This document shows positions 34,901 to 43,816 of a DNA stretch of 64,000 bases, piece by piece. Each line of letters starts with the position of its first letter. The first letter of the stretch is position 1. The translations under genes were made by a program, and so were the position numbers. The notes beneath the pieces are model-generated. The model saw nothing but the letters and a program-made list of their open reading frames with translations, did not search any database and was not told where the DNA came from. This DNA comes from Streptococcus entericus DSM 14446 (lineage in GTDB: Bacteria; Bacillota; Bacilli; Lactobacillales; Streptococcaceae), in assembly GCF_000380025.1 (NCBI RefSeq), contig NZ_KB904167.1:1-64000 (forward strand), read 5' to 3'.

Positions 34901-35590
34901 TCAGCTAATCAAAGCCCAAAGATCAGCAAGACTATTCCAAGCAATATGCATCACGATAGGGACGTAGATGTTCTTACTGTAGCGATAAGCCATAGATAGG
35001 GCTAGACCAGGTATCAGATAAAAGATAAAGGCTGTCCACGACCATGAATAGCCGATAAAATGGAAGGCTGAAAAGAAAGAAGCTGACAATAAGACATCGA
35101 GGTAATAGCGTGAGTTTTTGAAATAAGCATCCATAAAACCGGCACGACAGATGAGCTCTTCTAGGATAGGGCCGATAACATTATAATCTAAAATGAGCAA
35201 GACTTGTGCCAAGGGGACGAAACTCAAAAAACTCAATTCTTTCTGAAAACTACTTGTTCCACCATAGTTTATCAGTGATTTTATAGGGAGACGGAGTAAC
35301 TGAGCACAGACAAAGAGCAAGAGAGCTATCATCACCTGCTGTTTGGTCACGCGCCAATGATGGAAAAGCTCTTTTTGAAAATGTTTGAGGATAAAAACAT
35401 AGCTTGCCAGTAGGATTAGCGTGGCAAAAAAGTTAACGATAGAGACATTTGTGATGCCAAAACTATTTTTTCTGTATAAGATAACGACGTACTCATAGCA
35501 ACGATATAGGATGACCATCAAGATTGGATAACCCAATCGCTTGAGGTGTTGTTTGATGTCAGAAGATGGTGCCATTAGGGAGTTCTCCAT
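34901..35590 (-). CDS. CPBP-family intramembrane protease (possible immunity or processing protein)
   Basis: 229 residues with about seven hydrophobic helices. The Abi/CPBP catalytic boxes are EELICRAGF (EExxxR, about 139), FFSAFHFIGYSW and VMHIAWNSLAD with conserved His. Members cleave prenylated or bacteriocin-related peptides and often act as bacteriocin self-immunity proteins. The ATG at 35590 has gagg upstream; a second in-frame ATG at 35575 overlaps the stop of the small peptide gene (TAATG). The tight coupling to a double-glycine peptide makes immunity the best guess (inference). Confidence 0.82.
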   Translation of the reverse strand: MENSLMAPSSDIKQHLKRLGYPILMVILYRCYEYVVILYRKNSFGITNVSIVNFFATLILLASYVFILKHFQKELFHHWRVTKQQVMIALLLFVCAQLLRLPIKSLINYGGTSSFQKELSFLSFVPLAQVLLILDYNVIGPILEELICRAGFMDAYFKNSRYYLDVLLSASFFSAFHFIGYSWSWTAFIFYLIPGLALSMAYRYSKNIYVPIVMHIAWNSLADLWALIS

Positions 35591-35727
35591 TTGATTTTTT
35601 CCTCATAACTATCAGGTGACATGACGCGACTACCTCCGCCACAGGCAAATGGGTCAATAACCGCAACTCCACCGCTAATGTTGAGTAATTCTTTTTGAGT
35701 TAATGGTGTCATTGCTTGAGTTTTCAT
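35575..35727 (-). CDS. Double-glycine leader peptide (bacteriocin or signal peptide precursor)
   Basis: 50 residues, too short for routine calling. Residues 1-20 end in QKELLNISGG, which fits the class II bacteriocin/pheromone leader pattern (ELxxIxGG) cut by C39-peptidase ABC exporters. The predicted mature part (residues 21-50) starts VAVIDPFACGGGSR, has one Cys, a GGG stretch and a charged C-terminus EEKIKWRTP. Shine-Dalgarno aaggag lies 10 bases upstream. The stop overlaps the next gene's start. No C39 exporter is in the window, so export would depend on a transporter encoded elsewhere. No family match recognised. Confidence 0.65.
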   Translation of the reverse strand: MKTQAMTPLTQKELLNISGGVAVIDPFACGGGSRVMSPDSYEEKIKWRTP

Positions 35728-35761
35728 CTAACAAATTCTCCTTAAAAATTGTTATTGTTAC

Positions 35762-35787
35762 CACTGGCCAGTGATGTTCTAAGTATA
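35762..35787 (-). promoter_or_regulatory. Promoter -10 and perfect palindrome before the peptide gene
   Basis: On the minus strand TATACT (35782-35787) is followed eight bases later by the perfect 12-bp palindrome cactggccagtg (35762-35773), placed at the expected transcription start, a likely operator. The -35 is unclear. The stretch between this and 36008 holds no other gene I can support. Confidence 0.45.
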
Positions 35788-36008
35788 GCAATATCAGGGA
35801 GTTTTTGACGGCTAATTCCCAAACAGTCATCGAAACGTCCGGAATGGTTAGTTTTAACAATATTTTACCATCATTTTATCACCCGATAGTAATGTCGTCA
35901 AGAATGATTTAATTGTGTTGAAAACTAACTCTTGTTCAATAAGTTTTCTGAGTAGAAGGAAATTAAAAAATAGTGTATGATAGAAAACGTGTGTAGAAAG
36001 GAGGGGTT

Positions 36009-36737
36009 ATGCCCTATATGTTATTTGCCTTGGCAGCCTTTATCGGGGGGATTGTTCAAGGAACGACAGGTTTTGGAGCAGGTGTTATCAGTATGCTTGT
36101 TTTGCCCTATCTCTTGCCTTTGCCAGAAGCAGCTGGGGTCTCTGGTGCGATTGCTATTTGGATTTGTGGGATGATTTTCTATCGTTATCGACAGCATGTT
36201 AATTGGAGCAATATCTGGGTGATTGTCGCCGTTTATCTCATGGCGAGTTTGACCGCTATCCAGATGGCACCAAGGCTTAATACGACTAGTCTAAAACTAG
36301 CTTTCGGTGTCTTTTTAATCGTGTTGGCTCTTTATTTTTTGCTGGTTAAGGATAATCTTGTCATAACACCTAACCTGATGACGAAGGTCATTGTGGGTGG
36401 GCTATCTGGTCTGAGTGATGGTTTTTTTGGGATTGGTGGTCCGCTGATGGTTGTGCTGTACCTAGCCTTTTCTAAAAGTCGTGAAGAATATCTCGCGACC
36501 TTGCAGTTATCTTTTGTACTGGTTAGCGCAGTCAATTTAGTGCTTCGGTTGCAACAAGGCATTCTGGATTCGTCTCACCTGCCTTTTATCGTTCTGGGTC
36601 TCTTAGCCATGACAGGAGGCTTGCAGATTGCCCATCGTCTTAACGAGCGATTAAACTCTAATCATTTGCGGCAAGCCACTTATTGGCTGATTGCTTGTTC
36701 TGGAATTCTGACTGTGGTGACGACCTTATGGAACTAA
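36009..36737 (+). CDS. TauE/SafE (TSUP) family membrane transporter
   Basis: 242 residues, about eight hydrophobic helices in two repeats; each half carries a TSUP motif (GIVQGTTGFGAGVISM near 14 and GGLSGLSDGFFGIGGPLMVV near 128). Members export sulfite, sulfoacetate or other organosulfur anions. Substrate unknown. Shine-Dalgarno aaaggaggg; the end overlaps the next gene by 10 bp. Confidence 0.88.
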   Translation: MPYMLFALAAFIGGIVQGTTGFGAGVISMLVLPYLLPLPEAAGVSGAIAIWICGMIFYRYRQHVNWSNIWVIVAVYLMASLTAIQMAPRLNTTSLKLAFGVFLIVLALYFLLVKDNLVITPNLMTKVIVGGLSGLSDGFFGIGGPLMVVLYLAFSKSREEYLATLQLSFVLVSAVNLVLRLQQGILDSSHLPFIVLGLLAMTGGLQIAHRLNERLNSNHLRQATYWLIACSGILTVVTTLWN

Positions 36738-37012
36738 TAACTTTTCGTCAATGGTTAACCATGCTATGGCTAGTTTGGAACATAGCGGTCGGTTTAGTTT
36801 ATATTTGGGACAAGTACCGTGCCATCAGAGGAGAATGGCGCGTGTCTGAAAAAACGCTGTTGACCATAACATCTATCTACGGTGGTACAGGTGCTTATGT
36901 GGCTGCTCTGCTCTGTCACCATAAAACAAAAAAATGGTATTTCCATTTGGCTTGGTGGTTAGGTATCGTCTTAAGTATAGGCACTTTTTATCTTGTTTTC
37001 CGCTATTTTTAA
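36728..37012 (+). CDS. DUF1294 membrane protein
   Basis: 94 residues from the ATG at 36728, overlapping the transporter's stop. Pattern IAVGLVYIWDKYRAIRGEWRVSEKTLL with GGTGAYVAALLCHHKTKKWYF is DUF1294. Two or three hydrophobic helices; function unknown. A longer frame start at 36683 lies within the upstream gene and is rejected. Confidence 0.8.
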   Translation: MELITFRQWLTMLWLVWNIAVGLVYIWDKYRAIRGEWRVSEKTLLTITSIYGGTGAYVAALLCHHKTKKWYFHLAWWLGIVLSIGTFYLVFRYF

Positions 37013-37049
37013 AACGATTGCTTGGTTGTGGGCAATCGTCTCTTTTTTT
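37013..37049 (+). terminator. Terminator after DUF1294 gene
   Basis: aacgattgc with gcaatcgt around ttggttgtgg, followed by T7; the next promoter's -10 starts three bases later. Confidence 0.8.
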
Positions 37050-37051
37050 GT

Positions 37052-37057
37052 TATAAT
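37052..37057 (+). promoter_or_regulatory. Extended -10 box, six bases from the msrC start
   Basis: TTGTTATAAT, then ggtttt, then the ATG at 37064. No Shine-Dalgarno. Confidence 0.65.
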
Positions 37058-37063
37058 GGTTTT

Positions 37064-37558
37064 ATGGAAAAATCTCAAAAAATTGCTAATTACCAGCTTA
37101 TGCTGGCACAAGCTGAGGCGCTGTTTGCTCAAGAAACCAACGCTTTAGCTAATCTTTCAAACGCTTCAGCCCTAATCAATCAGACCTTACCGAACTCCGT
37201 TTTTACAGGTTTTTACCTGTTTGATGGGCAAGAATTGATTTTAGGTCCTTTCCAAGGCAAGGTGTCTTGTGTTCATATCGCTCTAGGGAAAGGAGTCTGC
37301 GGTGAGTCTGCTGATAAACGTGAGACCCTGATTGTACCAAATGTCAAGGAGCATGCTAATTACATCGCTTGTGATTCAGCGGCCATGTCTGAAATCGTCG
37401 TGCCGATGGTTAAAAATGGTCAGCTCATCGGGGTGCTGGATTTGGATAGTCATGTCATCGGTGACTACGATGACGTTGACCAAAACTACCTAGAGCAGTT
37501 TGTGGCTCTGCTATTAACCAAGACCCGCTTTAATTTTGACATGTTTGGAGCTGACTAA
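37064..37558 (+). CDS. msrC: Free methionine-(R)-sulfoxide reductase (GAF domain)
   Basis: 164 residues forming one GAF domain. Three cysteines, Cys69 (GKVSC), Cys79 (GKGVCGESA) and Cys103 (NYIACDSA), match the fRMsr catalytic set. It reduces free methionine-R-sulfoxide, protecting against oxidants. The real start ([10 protein letters not shown]) is 14 codons inside the open frame. The -10 box is six bases upstream and there is no Shine-Dalgarno, so leaderless expression is likely. The stop overlaps the dnaX ATG (TAATG). Confidence 0.9.
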   Translation: MEKSQKIANYQLMLAQAEALFAQETNALANLSNASALINQTLPNSVFTGFYLFDGQELILGPFQGKVSCVHIALGKGVCGESADKRETLIVPNVKEHANYIACDSAAMSEIVVPMVKNGQLIGVLDLDSHVIGDYDDVDQNYLEQFVALLLTKTRFNFDMFGAD

Positions 37559-39216
37559 TGTATCAAGCCCTATACCGCAAATACCGTAGCCAAACCTTTG
37601 ACGAGATGGTTGGTCAAGAAGTTATCGCCAAGACCCTCAAGCAGGCAGTGGCGACGGGCAAGATTAGCCATGCCTACCTCTTTTCAGGTCCTAGAGGAAC
37701 AGGTAAAACCTCCGCTGCCAAGATTTTTGCCAAGGCCATGAACTGTCCCAATCAGGTGGACGGTGAACCTTGTAATGCCTGCGACCTCTGTCAAGATATT
37801 ACTAGAGGGGCCTTAGAAGATGTCATTGAAATCGATGCGGCTTCTAACAATGGGGTCGATGAAATCCGTGACATCAGAGACAAGTCGACCTATGCCCCCA
37901 GCCGAGCTAAGTATAAGGTTTACATCATCGACGAGGTGCACATGCTCTCGACAGGGGCATTTAATGCCTTGCTCAAGACCCTAGAAGAGCCGACAGATAA
38001 TGTGGTCTTTATCCTTGCGACCACGGAACTTCACAAGATTCCAGCAACAATCCTGTCGCGTGTCCAGCGCTTTGAGTTCAAGAGCATCAAGCCTGCGGCT
38101 ATCCGAGAGCATCTAGCCCATGTCCTCGACCAAGAACAAATCACCTATGACGAACAAGCTTTAGCTATTATTGCCAAGCAGGCACAAGGTGGGATGCGTG
38201 ACGCCTTATCTATCCTTGATCAGGCGCTTAGTTTATCAGATGGAACCCAGCTAACGACAAGTGTTGTAGAGGACATCACAGGAACGATTGCCTTGACCGC
38301 TTTATCGGCTTATTTTGGTGCCATAGCAGAGCAGGATAGCTTGTCTGCCCTGACGCATTTGCAGACCATCTTTGATAGTGGGAAGAGCATGGGTCGCTTT
38401 GCGACTGATTTGCTGACCTACATGCGAGACCTCTTAATCGCTCAGCATGGTGGTGAGGTTGATGGATTAGGAGATCAGGCTCACCTTGCCTTACCTGCAG
38501 AGCAGCTCTTTACCATGATTGACATTGTGACGAGGAGCTTGTCCGAGATAAAATCAGGCAGTCATCCCAAATTATACGCTGAAATGATGACCATCAAATT
38601 GGCAAATCCAGCACAGGAAACAACTCTGCCTGATGATGTGGCTCAACAGCTTAGCAGCTTGAAGCATCAACTCACAGAGCTCAAGACCTTACTAGCTAGT
38701 CTCCAGCAACAACCAAGTAGCTCTGCTATTTCCCAAAAGAAAGCAGCACCAATCAAAAATGCCTACAAGCTGGACAAACGCAAGGTTTTGGAGATTATGG
38801 CAGAGACTGTGCAGGAAGCTCAGCAGTCACGCGCCTATCTGGATGCCCTTAAGGGGGCCTGGAATGAGATTTTAGACAGCATTTCACCGCAGGACAGGGC
38901 CTTATTGCTTGGTTCTGAACCTGTTTTAGCCAACGCAGAAAATGCGCTCCTAGCATTTGAAACGGCCTTTAGTGCCGAGCAGGTCATGAAGCGAGGCGAT
39001 CTGAACACTATTTTTGGCAATATCATGAGTCAAGCAGCTGGGTTCTCGCCAAATATTATGGCGGTGACCAAGGCTGATTTCCAGCTGCTTCGGACAGAGT
39101 TTGCTAGACAGCATCGGTCCAACGACCAGCCAGCAGAAGAAGTGCCTCAAGAAGCACCAGTTGTCCCAGAAGCTTTTCAATTTCTAGCAGAGAAGATTGA
39201 ATGGGTAGATGATTAA
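37558..39216 (+). CDS. dnaX: DNA polymerase III subunits gamma/tau
   Basis: 552 residues. AAA+ clamp-loader domain with Walker A SGPRGTGKTS (about 42), four-cysteine zinc knuckle (CPNQVDGEPCNACDLC), DEVH Walker B and the SRC-like LSRVQRFEFK. C-terminal part binds polymerase. No obvious A-rich frameshift site was sought in detail. Overlaps msrC by 1 base, as in other streptococci. Confidence 0.95.
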   Translation: MYQALYRKYRSQTFDEMVGQEVIAKTLKQAVATGKISHAYLFSGPRGTGKTSAAKIFAKAMNCPNQVDGEPCNACDLCQDITRGALEDVIEIDAASNNGVDEIRDIRDKSTYAPSRAKYKVYIIDEVHMLSTGAFNALLKTLEEPTDNVVFILATTELHKIPATILSRVQRFEFKSIKPAAIREHLAHVLDQEQITYDEQALAIIAKQAQGGMRDALSILDQALSLSDGTQLTTSVVEDITGTIALTALSAYFGAIAEQDSLSALTHLQTIFDSGKSMGRFATDLLTYMRDLLIAQHGGEVDGLGDQAHLALPAEQLFTMIDIVTRSLSEIKSGSHPKLYAEMMTIKLANPAQETTLPDDVAQQLSSLKHQLTELKTLLASLQQQPSSSAISQKKAAPIKNAYKLDKRKVLEIMAETVQEAQQSRAYLDALKGAWNEILDSISPQDRALLLGSEPVLANAENALLAFETAFSAEQVMKRGDLNTIFGNIMSQAAGFSPNIMAVTKADFQLLRTEFARQHRSNDQPAEEVPQEAPVVPEAFQFLAEKIEWVDD

Positions 39217-39222
39217 ATCGTC

Positions 39223-39268
39223 AAAAGAGGTCCTATCGAAACGTATAATTTTCGATAGGACCTCTTTG
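39223..39268 (+). terminator. Terminator after dnaX
   Basis: An 18-base stem (aaaagaggtcctatcgaa pairing with ttcgataggacctcttt) around a short loop. It also faces the convergent gene at 39327 and could serve both strands. Confidence 0.9.
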
Positions 39269-39326
39269 TGATCAATAGTTTAGGTTGATGGTTAAGCGAT
39301 TTTAGATGGTTAGTACGGGTTTGGGT

Positions 39327-39962
39327 TTAAGAAAAATAAGGGTTGAACCGTTTTTCATTTCCTATCGTCGTGTTCATGCCGTGCCCAGGGTAGACCGTAT
39401 AGTGGTCAGGCAGGGTAAAGAGCTGTTCGCGAATCCCTGTCAGGAGCGCTTGATGATCGCTGGTTGGCAAGTCTGTTCGTCCGATAGTCCCCTTGAAGAG
39501 AGCATCACCCGTGATGACTATTTCGTCTTGGTCAAAGACAAAAGAGACACCTCCGATAGAATGCCCTGGAGTTGGTCGCACAGTAAACTCAAACCCCGCC
39601 AGTTGATAGGTTTGGTGAAGCACGAAGATTTTCTCTGCTGGCTGGATGACCACATCGGCCATATCATCATGGCGTGCTAATCCAGAAAGATTAGCAACAG
39701 GCGTATAGAGCCAGCTGGCCTCATGTTCTGACACATAAACAGGCGGATGGTTAAATTTTTCGCGGATAATGTCCACGCTCATGATGTGGTCATAATGGGT
39801 ATGGGTTAAGAGAATGGCTGCAACAGGTTTGTCAATATTGGTCAAAGTGTCTATAATTTTTTGGCTATCACTACCTGGGTCAATGACCAAGACAGCCTGA
39901 TCGTTAGTGAGAAAGTAGGTGTTTTCACTAGCAACAGCGTTGATGGTTTTTAAAATTTTCAT
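39327..39962 (-). CDS. MBL-fold metallo-hydrolase (glyoxalase II-like)
   Basis: 211 residues. The zinc-binding signature THTHYDH (about 53-59) is followed by GHSIGG, TGDALFKGTIGRTDLP and PGHG, the glyoxalase II/persulfide dioxygenase-like pattern. Hydrolyses thioesters or similar; the substrate is not defined. Start MKILKTINAV at 39962; six codons upstream are within the promoter. On the minus strand TGCTATACT ends six bases before the ATG and no Shine-Dalgarno exists. Confidence 0.88.
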   Translation of the reverse strand: MKILKTINAVASENTYFLTNDQAVLVIDPGSDSQKIIDTLTNIDKPVAAILLTHTHYDHIMSVDIIREKFNHPPVYVSEHEASWLYTPVANLSGLARHDDMADVVIQPAEKIFVLHQTYQLAGFEFTVRPTPGHSIGGVSFVFDQDEIVITGDALFKGTIGRTDLPTSDHQALLTGIREQLFTLPDHYTVYPGHGMNTTIGNEKRFNPYFS

Positions 39963-39968
39963 AAGACC

Positions 39969-39974
39969 AGTATA
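39969..39974 (-). promoter_or_regulatory. Extended -10 box, six bases from the MBL gene start
   Basis: Minus strand TGCTATACT, then ggtctt, then the ATG at 39962. Confidence 0.6.
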
Positions 39975-40064
39975 GCACAAAACCTTATATTTTGCATGAA
40001 TTCAGGACAAAAATAACACATCTGGTCAAAAAAATTATAAAATAGTCATGAAAGGAGTTTAGAG

Positions 40065-40436
40065 ATGACAACAGATATTTTTTCTGCTATTGAAAAAGGT
40101 GCACTGTTATTAGATGTTCGTCCAGCATCTGCCTATGCAGCTGGGCACATCAAGGGTAGTCAGAGCGCTCCCTTGGAGGATTTAGCGACAACTGACTTGC
40201 CAGAGGACAAGGAGCAGCCAATCTATGTGCACTGCCGCTTAGGGATTAAGTCTAAAGAAGCCAAAAGCCTTTTGGAAGAAAAGGGCTACACCAACGTGGT
40301 CGATGTAGGCTCTATCGATGATATGGTTGCACGTGGCTTTGATTACCAAGAGTTTGGCAATAGCAGAGCTGATTACACTGAGGTGATATCATCTCAGTTT
40401 TTTGGTTGCTTAGATAGCTCTGCCATGTTATCATAG
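40065..40436 (+). CDS. Rhodanese-like sulfurtransferase
   Basis: 123 residues. A single rhodanese domain: LLDVRPASAYAAGHIKGS and the active-site loop VHCRLGIKSKEA with Cys57. It carries sulfane sulfur as a persulfide. Small sulfurtransferase next to an MBL hydrolase gene (opposite strand) suggests a link in persulfide chemistry, but no fusion is present. Residues after about 100 are outside the domain. Shine-Dalgarno aaaggag. Confidence 0.85.
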   Translation: MTTDIFSAIEKGALLLDVRPASAYAAGHIKGSQSAPLEDLATTDLPEDKEQPIYVHCRLGIKSKEAKSLLEEKGYTNVVDVGSIDDMVARGFDYQEFGNSRADYTEVISSQFFGCLDSSAMLS

Positions 40437-40463
40437 AAGAAAGTATAACCAAGAGGAGGGCTT

Positions 40464-40721
40464 ATGGAAACACCGAGCCGCGTGGGACTTTTTGTCCATC
40501 TTTATTATAATCGTGATAGTCGAAAACTTAATAAGTACGGTGATTTTCACTACCATTCTAAGAAATGTCGCTATGTCCTCATCTATGTACCAGCAGATGA
40601 CATCGAGACCGTGATGACAGAGCTCAAGGCTCTGAAATTTGTCAAGAGTGTCCAACCGTCCTATCTGGATGACATTGACCGCCAATTTGTTGGTAATCTG
40701 ACTGCTCATGAACTGGTCTAG
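40464..40721 (+). CDS. ylbG: YlbG family protein (DUF2129/UPF0298)
   Basis: 85 residues, the family length. SRVGLFVHLYYNRDSRKLNKYGDF and RYVLIYVPADDIE are typical. Small cytoplasmic protein of unknown function. Shine-Dalgarno gaggagg. Confidence 0.88.
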   Translation: METPSRVGLFVHLYYNRDSRKLNKYGDFHYHSKKCRYVLIYVPADDIETVMTELKALKFVKSVQPSYLDDIDRQFVGNLTAHELV

Positions 40722-40865
40722 TGACCGAGTGCTTGATAGTGGTCAGTCCATTTTCACTTTGATTGGAAGAATTGAAAATTTCAAAGAAAACCCTTGACAA
40801 AAGCAGTCACTTTATTAGATAATAGAAGAAAGAAAACGCTTTTAATATTTTCAAGGAGGTTTGCG

Positions 40866-41204
40866 ATGCAAATTATTAAACGAAATGGTCAGTTAGCTGA
40901 CTTTGACCCAGATAAGATTTATCAAGCCATCATTAAAGCCGCACGAACAGTCTATGTGATTGATGATACTTGGCGTGAAAATTTGGCTGAAGTAACTAAG
41001 AAAGTCGTCATTGATTTGCATGAGGCACAGGTTGAGCGTCCAACAATTTCGATGATTCAATCAATGGTTGAATATCGCCTTTTAGAAGCTGGCTACCTCA
41101 ATATCGCAGAGCACTATATCTCTTATCGTTTGCAACGCGATTTGGAGCGTAATGGCTATGGCGATTTAATTAGTGTCCATCTAAAATTTGATCAGATTAG
41201 ATAA
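40866..41204 (+). CDS. Stand-alone ATP-cone domain protein
   Basis: 112 residues, ATG at 40866 with Shine-Dalgarno aaggagg (40854-40860). MQIIKRNGQLADFDPDKIYQAIIKAA is the ATP-cone, the dATP/ATP-sensing domain normally fused to ribonucleotide reductases or to the NrdR repressor. Here it is nearly the whole protein, with no zinc ribbon and no reductase barrel. A promoter (TTGACA near 40795, AT-rich -10 near 40820) serves it alone. Function is unknown; a nucleotide-sensing regulator is possible. Confidence 0.82.
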   Translation: MQIIKRNGQLADFDPDKIYQAIIKAARTVYVIDDTWRENLAEVTKKVVIDLHEAQVERPTISMIQSMVEYRLLEAGYLNIAEHYISYRLQRDLERNGYGDLISVHLKFDQIR

Positions 41205-41420
41205 TCTTTCGACGATTGACCATCTACTCAGAGCCTGTATTCACAACTGATGTGCTTTGACTTGAACTTGATTTTAGTCCTTATCCGCAAGCGTTCTTAC
41301 CAAATATTGGCAAAGAGAACTGATGAGCGTTCGGGCTAAACGGCAAACAAGTCTAGCAAATATCCGTTAGAATGCAGGTTTTTATGCTATAATAAAAAGT
41401 ATCAATTGGGAGGTGTTCTG

Positions 41421-42758
41421 GTGAACTATTTATCGGTTAGCGACTTAACCAAGTATTTAAAACTAAAGTTTGACCGTGATCCTTACTTGGAACGGGTTTA
41501 TTTGACTGGTCAAGTGTCTAACTTTCGTAGACGGCCAACTCACCAGTATTTTTCCCTAAAAGATGACAAGGCTGTGATTCAAGCCACCATGTGGGCTGGT
41601 ATTTATAAATCACTGGGTTTCGCTCTAGAAGAAGGCATGAAGCTCAATGTTGTTGGTCGTATCCAACTTTATGAACCTGGCGGTAGTTACTCTATTGTCA
41701 TCGAAAAAGCCGAGCCCGATGGCATTGGTGCCCTAGCTATTGCTTTTGAACAGTTAAAAAAGCGGCTGGGAGAAGCAGGCTATTTTGATGACCGCCATAA
41801 ACAAGTTCTGCCTCAGTTTGTCAGCAAAATCGGTGTTATTACAAGCCCCAGTGGGGCAGTGATTAAGGACATCATCACCACAGTTAGTCGCCGTTTCCCA
41901 GGTGTTGAGATTTTACTATTTCCGACTAAAGTTCAAGGGGATGGGGCTGCTCATGAAGTCGCAACGAACATCCGCTTAGCAAATCAGCGCACTGACCTTG
42001 ATTTGTTGATTGTTGGGCGAGGCGGTGGCTCAATTGAAGACTTATGGGCTTTTAACGAAGAAATGGTCGTCGAAGCTATTTTTGAATCTCGCCTACCCAT
42101 TATCTCCAGTGTCGGTCATGAAACGGATACCACTTTAGCAGATTTTGTGGCGGACAAGCGTGCAGCAACACCGACAGCTGCTGCTGAGCTGGCCACGCCT
42201 GTGACCAAGGCTGATGTCGTCGCTTTTGTCAAGGACAGGCAATTACGACTATATCAGGCCATGCAACGGCGTTTGACTTATCAACAGGAGCGTGTGGCAA
42301 AGCTGAATCAGTCGGTGATTTTTCGCCAGCCTGAGCGACTTTATGATAGCTATTTACAGCGTTTGGACAAGTTGCTGACGACCTTAACACATCATTTTAA
42401 AGGGCGAGTGATGGACGTAGGTGCTTCTCGCCAGCTACTGCACCAGCGTTTGTTGAGTCAAGACCTGGCAGGAACAGTTGAACGAAGAGCTGAGCAAGTG
42501 CTCAGTTATCAGCACCGACTAGTTCAACACATGAAACATCAGATTGCAGTTTGCCAAGCTGATGTTGAGCAATATGAGACAAGGCTTCTGTCTCTAGATA
42601 CGGATCGTATCTTGAAACGAGGCTTTGCCCTCATCCAAAAAGAAGACATCATCACACCATCAGTGCAAGGTATTAAGGCTGGTGATGAGCTGACCATTAC
42701 ACTACAAGATGGGCAATTAGACGTGGAGGTTAAAAATGTCAAAGAAACCAACATTTGA
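41421..42758 (+). CDS. xseA: Exodeoxyribonuclease VII large subunit
   Basis: 445 residues, GTG start at 41421 with gggaggtg five bases upstream; promoter TGCTATAAT ends near 41395. N-terminal OB-fold ([21 protein letters not shown]), catalytic core with [30 protein letters not shown] and [13 protein letters not shown], then a helical coiled C-terminus. It degrades single-stranded DNA together with XseB. The end overlaps xseB by 23 bp. Confidence 0.95.
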   Translation: MNYLSVSDLTKYLKLKFDRDPYLERVYLTGQVSNFRRRPTHQYFSLKDDKAVIQATMWAGIYKSLGFALEEGMKLNVVGRIQLYEPGGSYSIVIEKAEPDGIGALAIAFEQLKKRLGEAGYFDDRHKQVLPQFVSKIGVITSPSGAVIKDIITTVSRRFPGVEILLFPTKVQGDGAAHEVATNIRLANQRTDLDLLIVGRGGGSIEDLWAFNEEMVVEAIFESRLPIISSVGHETDTTLADFVADKRAATPTAAAELATPVTKADVVAFVKDRQLRLYQAMQRRLTYQQERVAKLNQSVIFRQPERLYDSYLQRLDKLLTTLTHHFKGRVMDVGASRQLLHQRLLSQDLAGTVERRAEQVLSYQHRLVQHMKHQIAVCQADVEQYETRLLSLDTDRILKRGFALIQKEDIITPSVQGIKAGDELTITLQDGQLDVEVKNVKETNI

Positions 42759-42948
42759 AGAAAATTTGCAGGCCTTAGAGGCGATAGTCAACCGCTTGGA
42801 AAATGGTGACGTTCCCTTAGAAGAGGCGCTGAGTGAGTTCCAAAAAGGAATTGGACTATCGAAAACCCTACAGCAAACGCTAGCTGAGGCGGAGCAAACG
42901 CTGGTTAAGGTGATGCAAGCTGACGGCAGTGAAAAGGATTTAGATTAA
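42736..42948 (+). CDS. xseB: Exodeoxyribonuclease VII small subunit
   Basis: 70 residues, [30 protein letters not shown] is the XseB pattern of two long helices. Several copies bind XseA's coiled arm. Start within xseA; ispA starts 1 base after its stop. Confidence 0.93.
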   Translation: MSKKPTFEENLQALEAIVNRLENGDVPLEEALSEFQKGIGLSKTLQQTLAEAEQTLVKVMQADGSEKDLD

Positions 42949-42949
42949 G

Positions 42950-43816
42950 ATGAAGCATATTGATGGCATCACCAAAGCCTTAGCCGCTTACTATGATCAA
43001 TGGCCAGTAGCCAAACGCCTTAACGAGGCTATTTACTATTCTATCGATAGCGGTGGTAAACGTCTTCGCCCTGTCTTGCTCTTGCAACTGTTAGAAGGTT
43101 TCGGCGTGTTGTTGACAGATGCCCATTATCAGGTGGCTGCTGGTCTTGAAATGATTCATACAGGTAGTTTGATTCACGATGATTTGCCTGCCATGGATAA
43201 CGATGACTACCGTCGTGGTCGCTTGACCAACCATAAGCAGTTCGACGACGCTACAGCGATTTTAGCAGGTGATAGCTTGTTTTTAGACCCGTTTGGTCTG
43301 ATTGCTAGGGCTGAGTTGCCAGCTCAAGTACGACTAAACTTAATCGCTGAGCTGTCGGAAGCTGCTGGCACCTATGGTATGGTGGGTGGTCAGATGCTCG
43401 ATATGATGGGAGAAGGTCGTCAGTTGACAGTCACTGAACTAAAAACGATTCATGCCAACAAGACGGGCAAGTTGCTTGCTTTTCCCTTCCTTGCCGCTGG
43501 GATAATCGCTGAGCTGGACAGTTTATCAATCGCTGATTTGCGTTTAGCAGGCGAACTGGTTGGTTTAGCTTTCCAAGTTCGTGATGATATTTTGGACGTG
43601 ACAGCTAGCTTTGAAGAGTTAGGAAAGACACCACAAAAAGACTTATCAGCTCAAAAATCAACTTATCCAAGACTGTTAGGTCTAAATGAGTCCTATGACC
43701 TTCTCAATGATTGTTTGGATCAAGCGCTAGCTATTTTCCAAAAACTAGAGCGAGACGAGGATATGGACTTAAGAAAAGTCCGAGACATGATAGAAAGGTT
43801 GCGACTTCATGGCTAA
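42950..43816 (+). CDS. ispA: Polyprenyl (farnesyl) diphosphate synthase
   Basis: 288 residues. First aspartate-rich motif DDLPAMDNDDYRRG, GLEMIHTGSLIHDD and the second motif in FQVRDDILDV. It elongates IPP/DMAPP to farnesyl diphosphate in the cytosol, for undecaprenyl and quinone precursors. It overlaps tlyA by 8 bp. Confidence 0.93.
   Translation: MKHIDGITKALAAYYDQWPVAKRLNEAIYYSIDSGGKRLRPVLLLQLLEGFGVLLTDAHYQVAAGLEMIHTGSLIHDDLPAMDNDDYRRGRLTNHKQFDDATAILAGDSLFLDPFGLIARAELPAQVRLNLIAELSEAAGTYGMVGGQMLDMMGEGRQLTVTELKTIHANKTGKLLAFPFLAAGIIAELDSLSIADLRLAGELVGLAFQVRDDILDVTASFEELGKTPQKDLSAQKSTYPRLLGLNESYDLLNDCLDQALAIFQKLERDEDMDLRKVRDMIERLRLHG

Noticed and set aside
35675..35860. 61-codon minus-strand ORF
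   Set aside because: It overlaps the promoter and the start of the peptide gene, lacks a Shine-Dalgarno and has no family-like composition.
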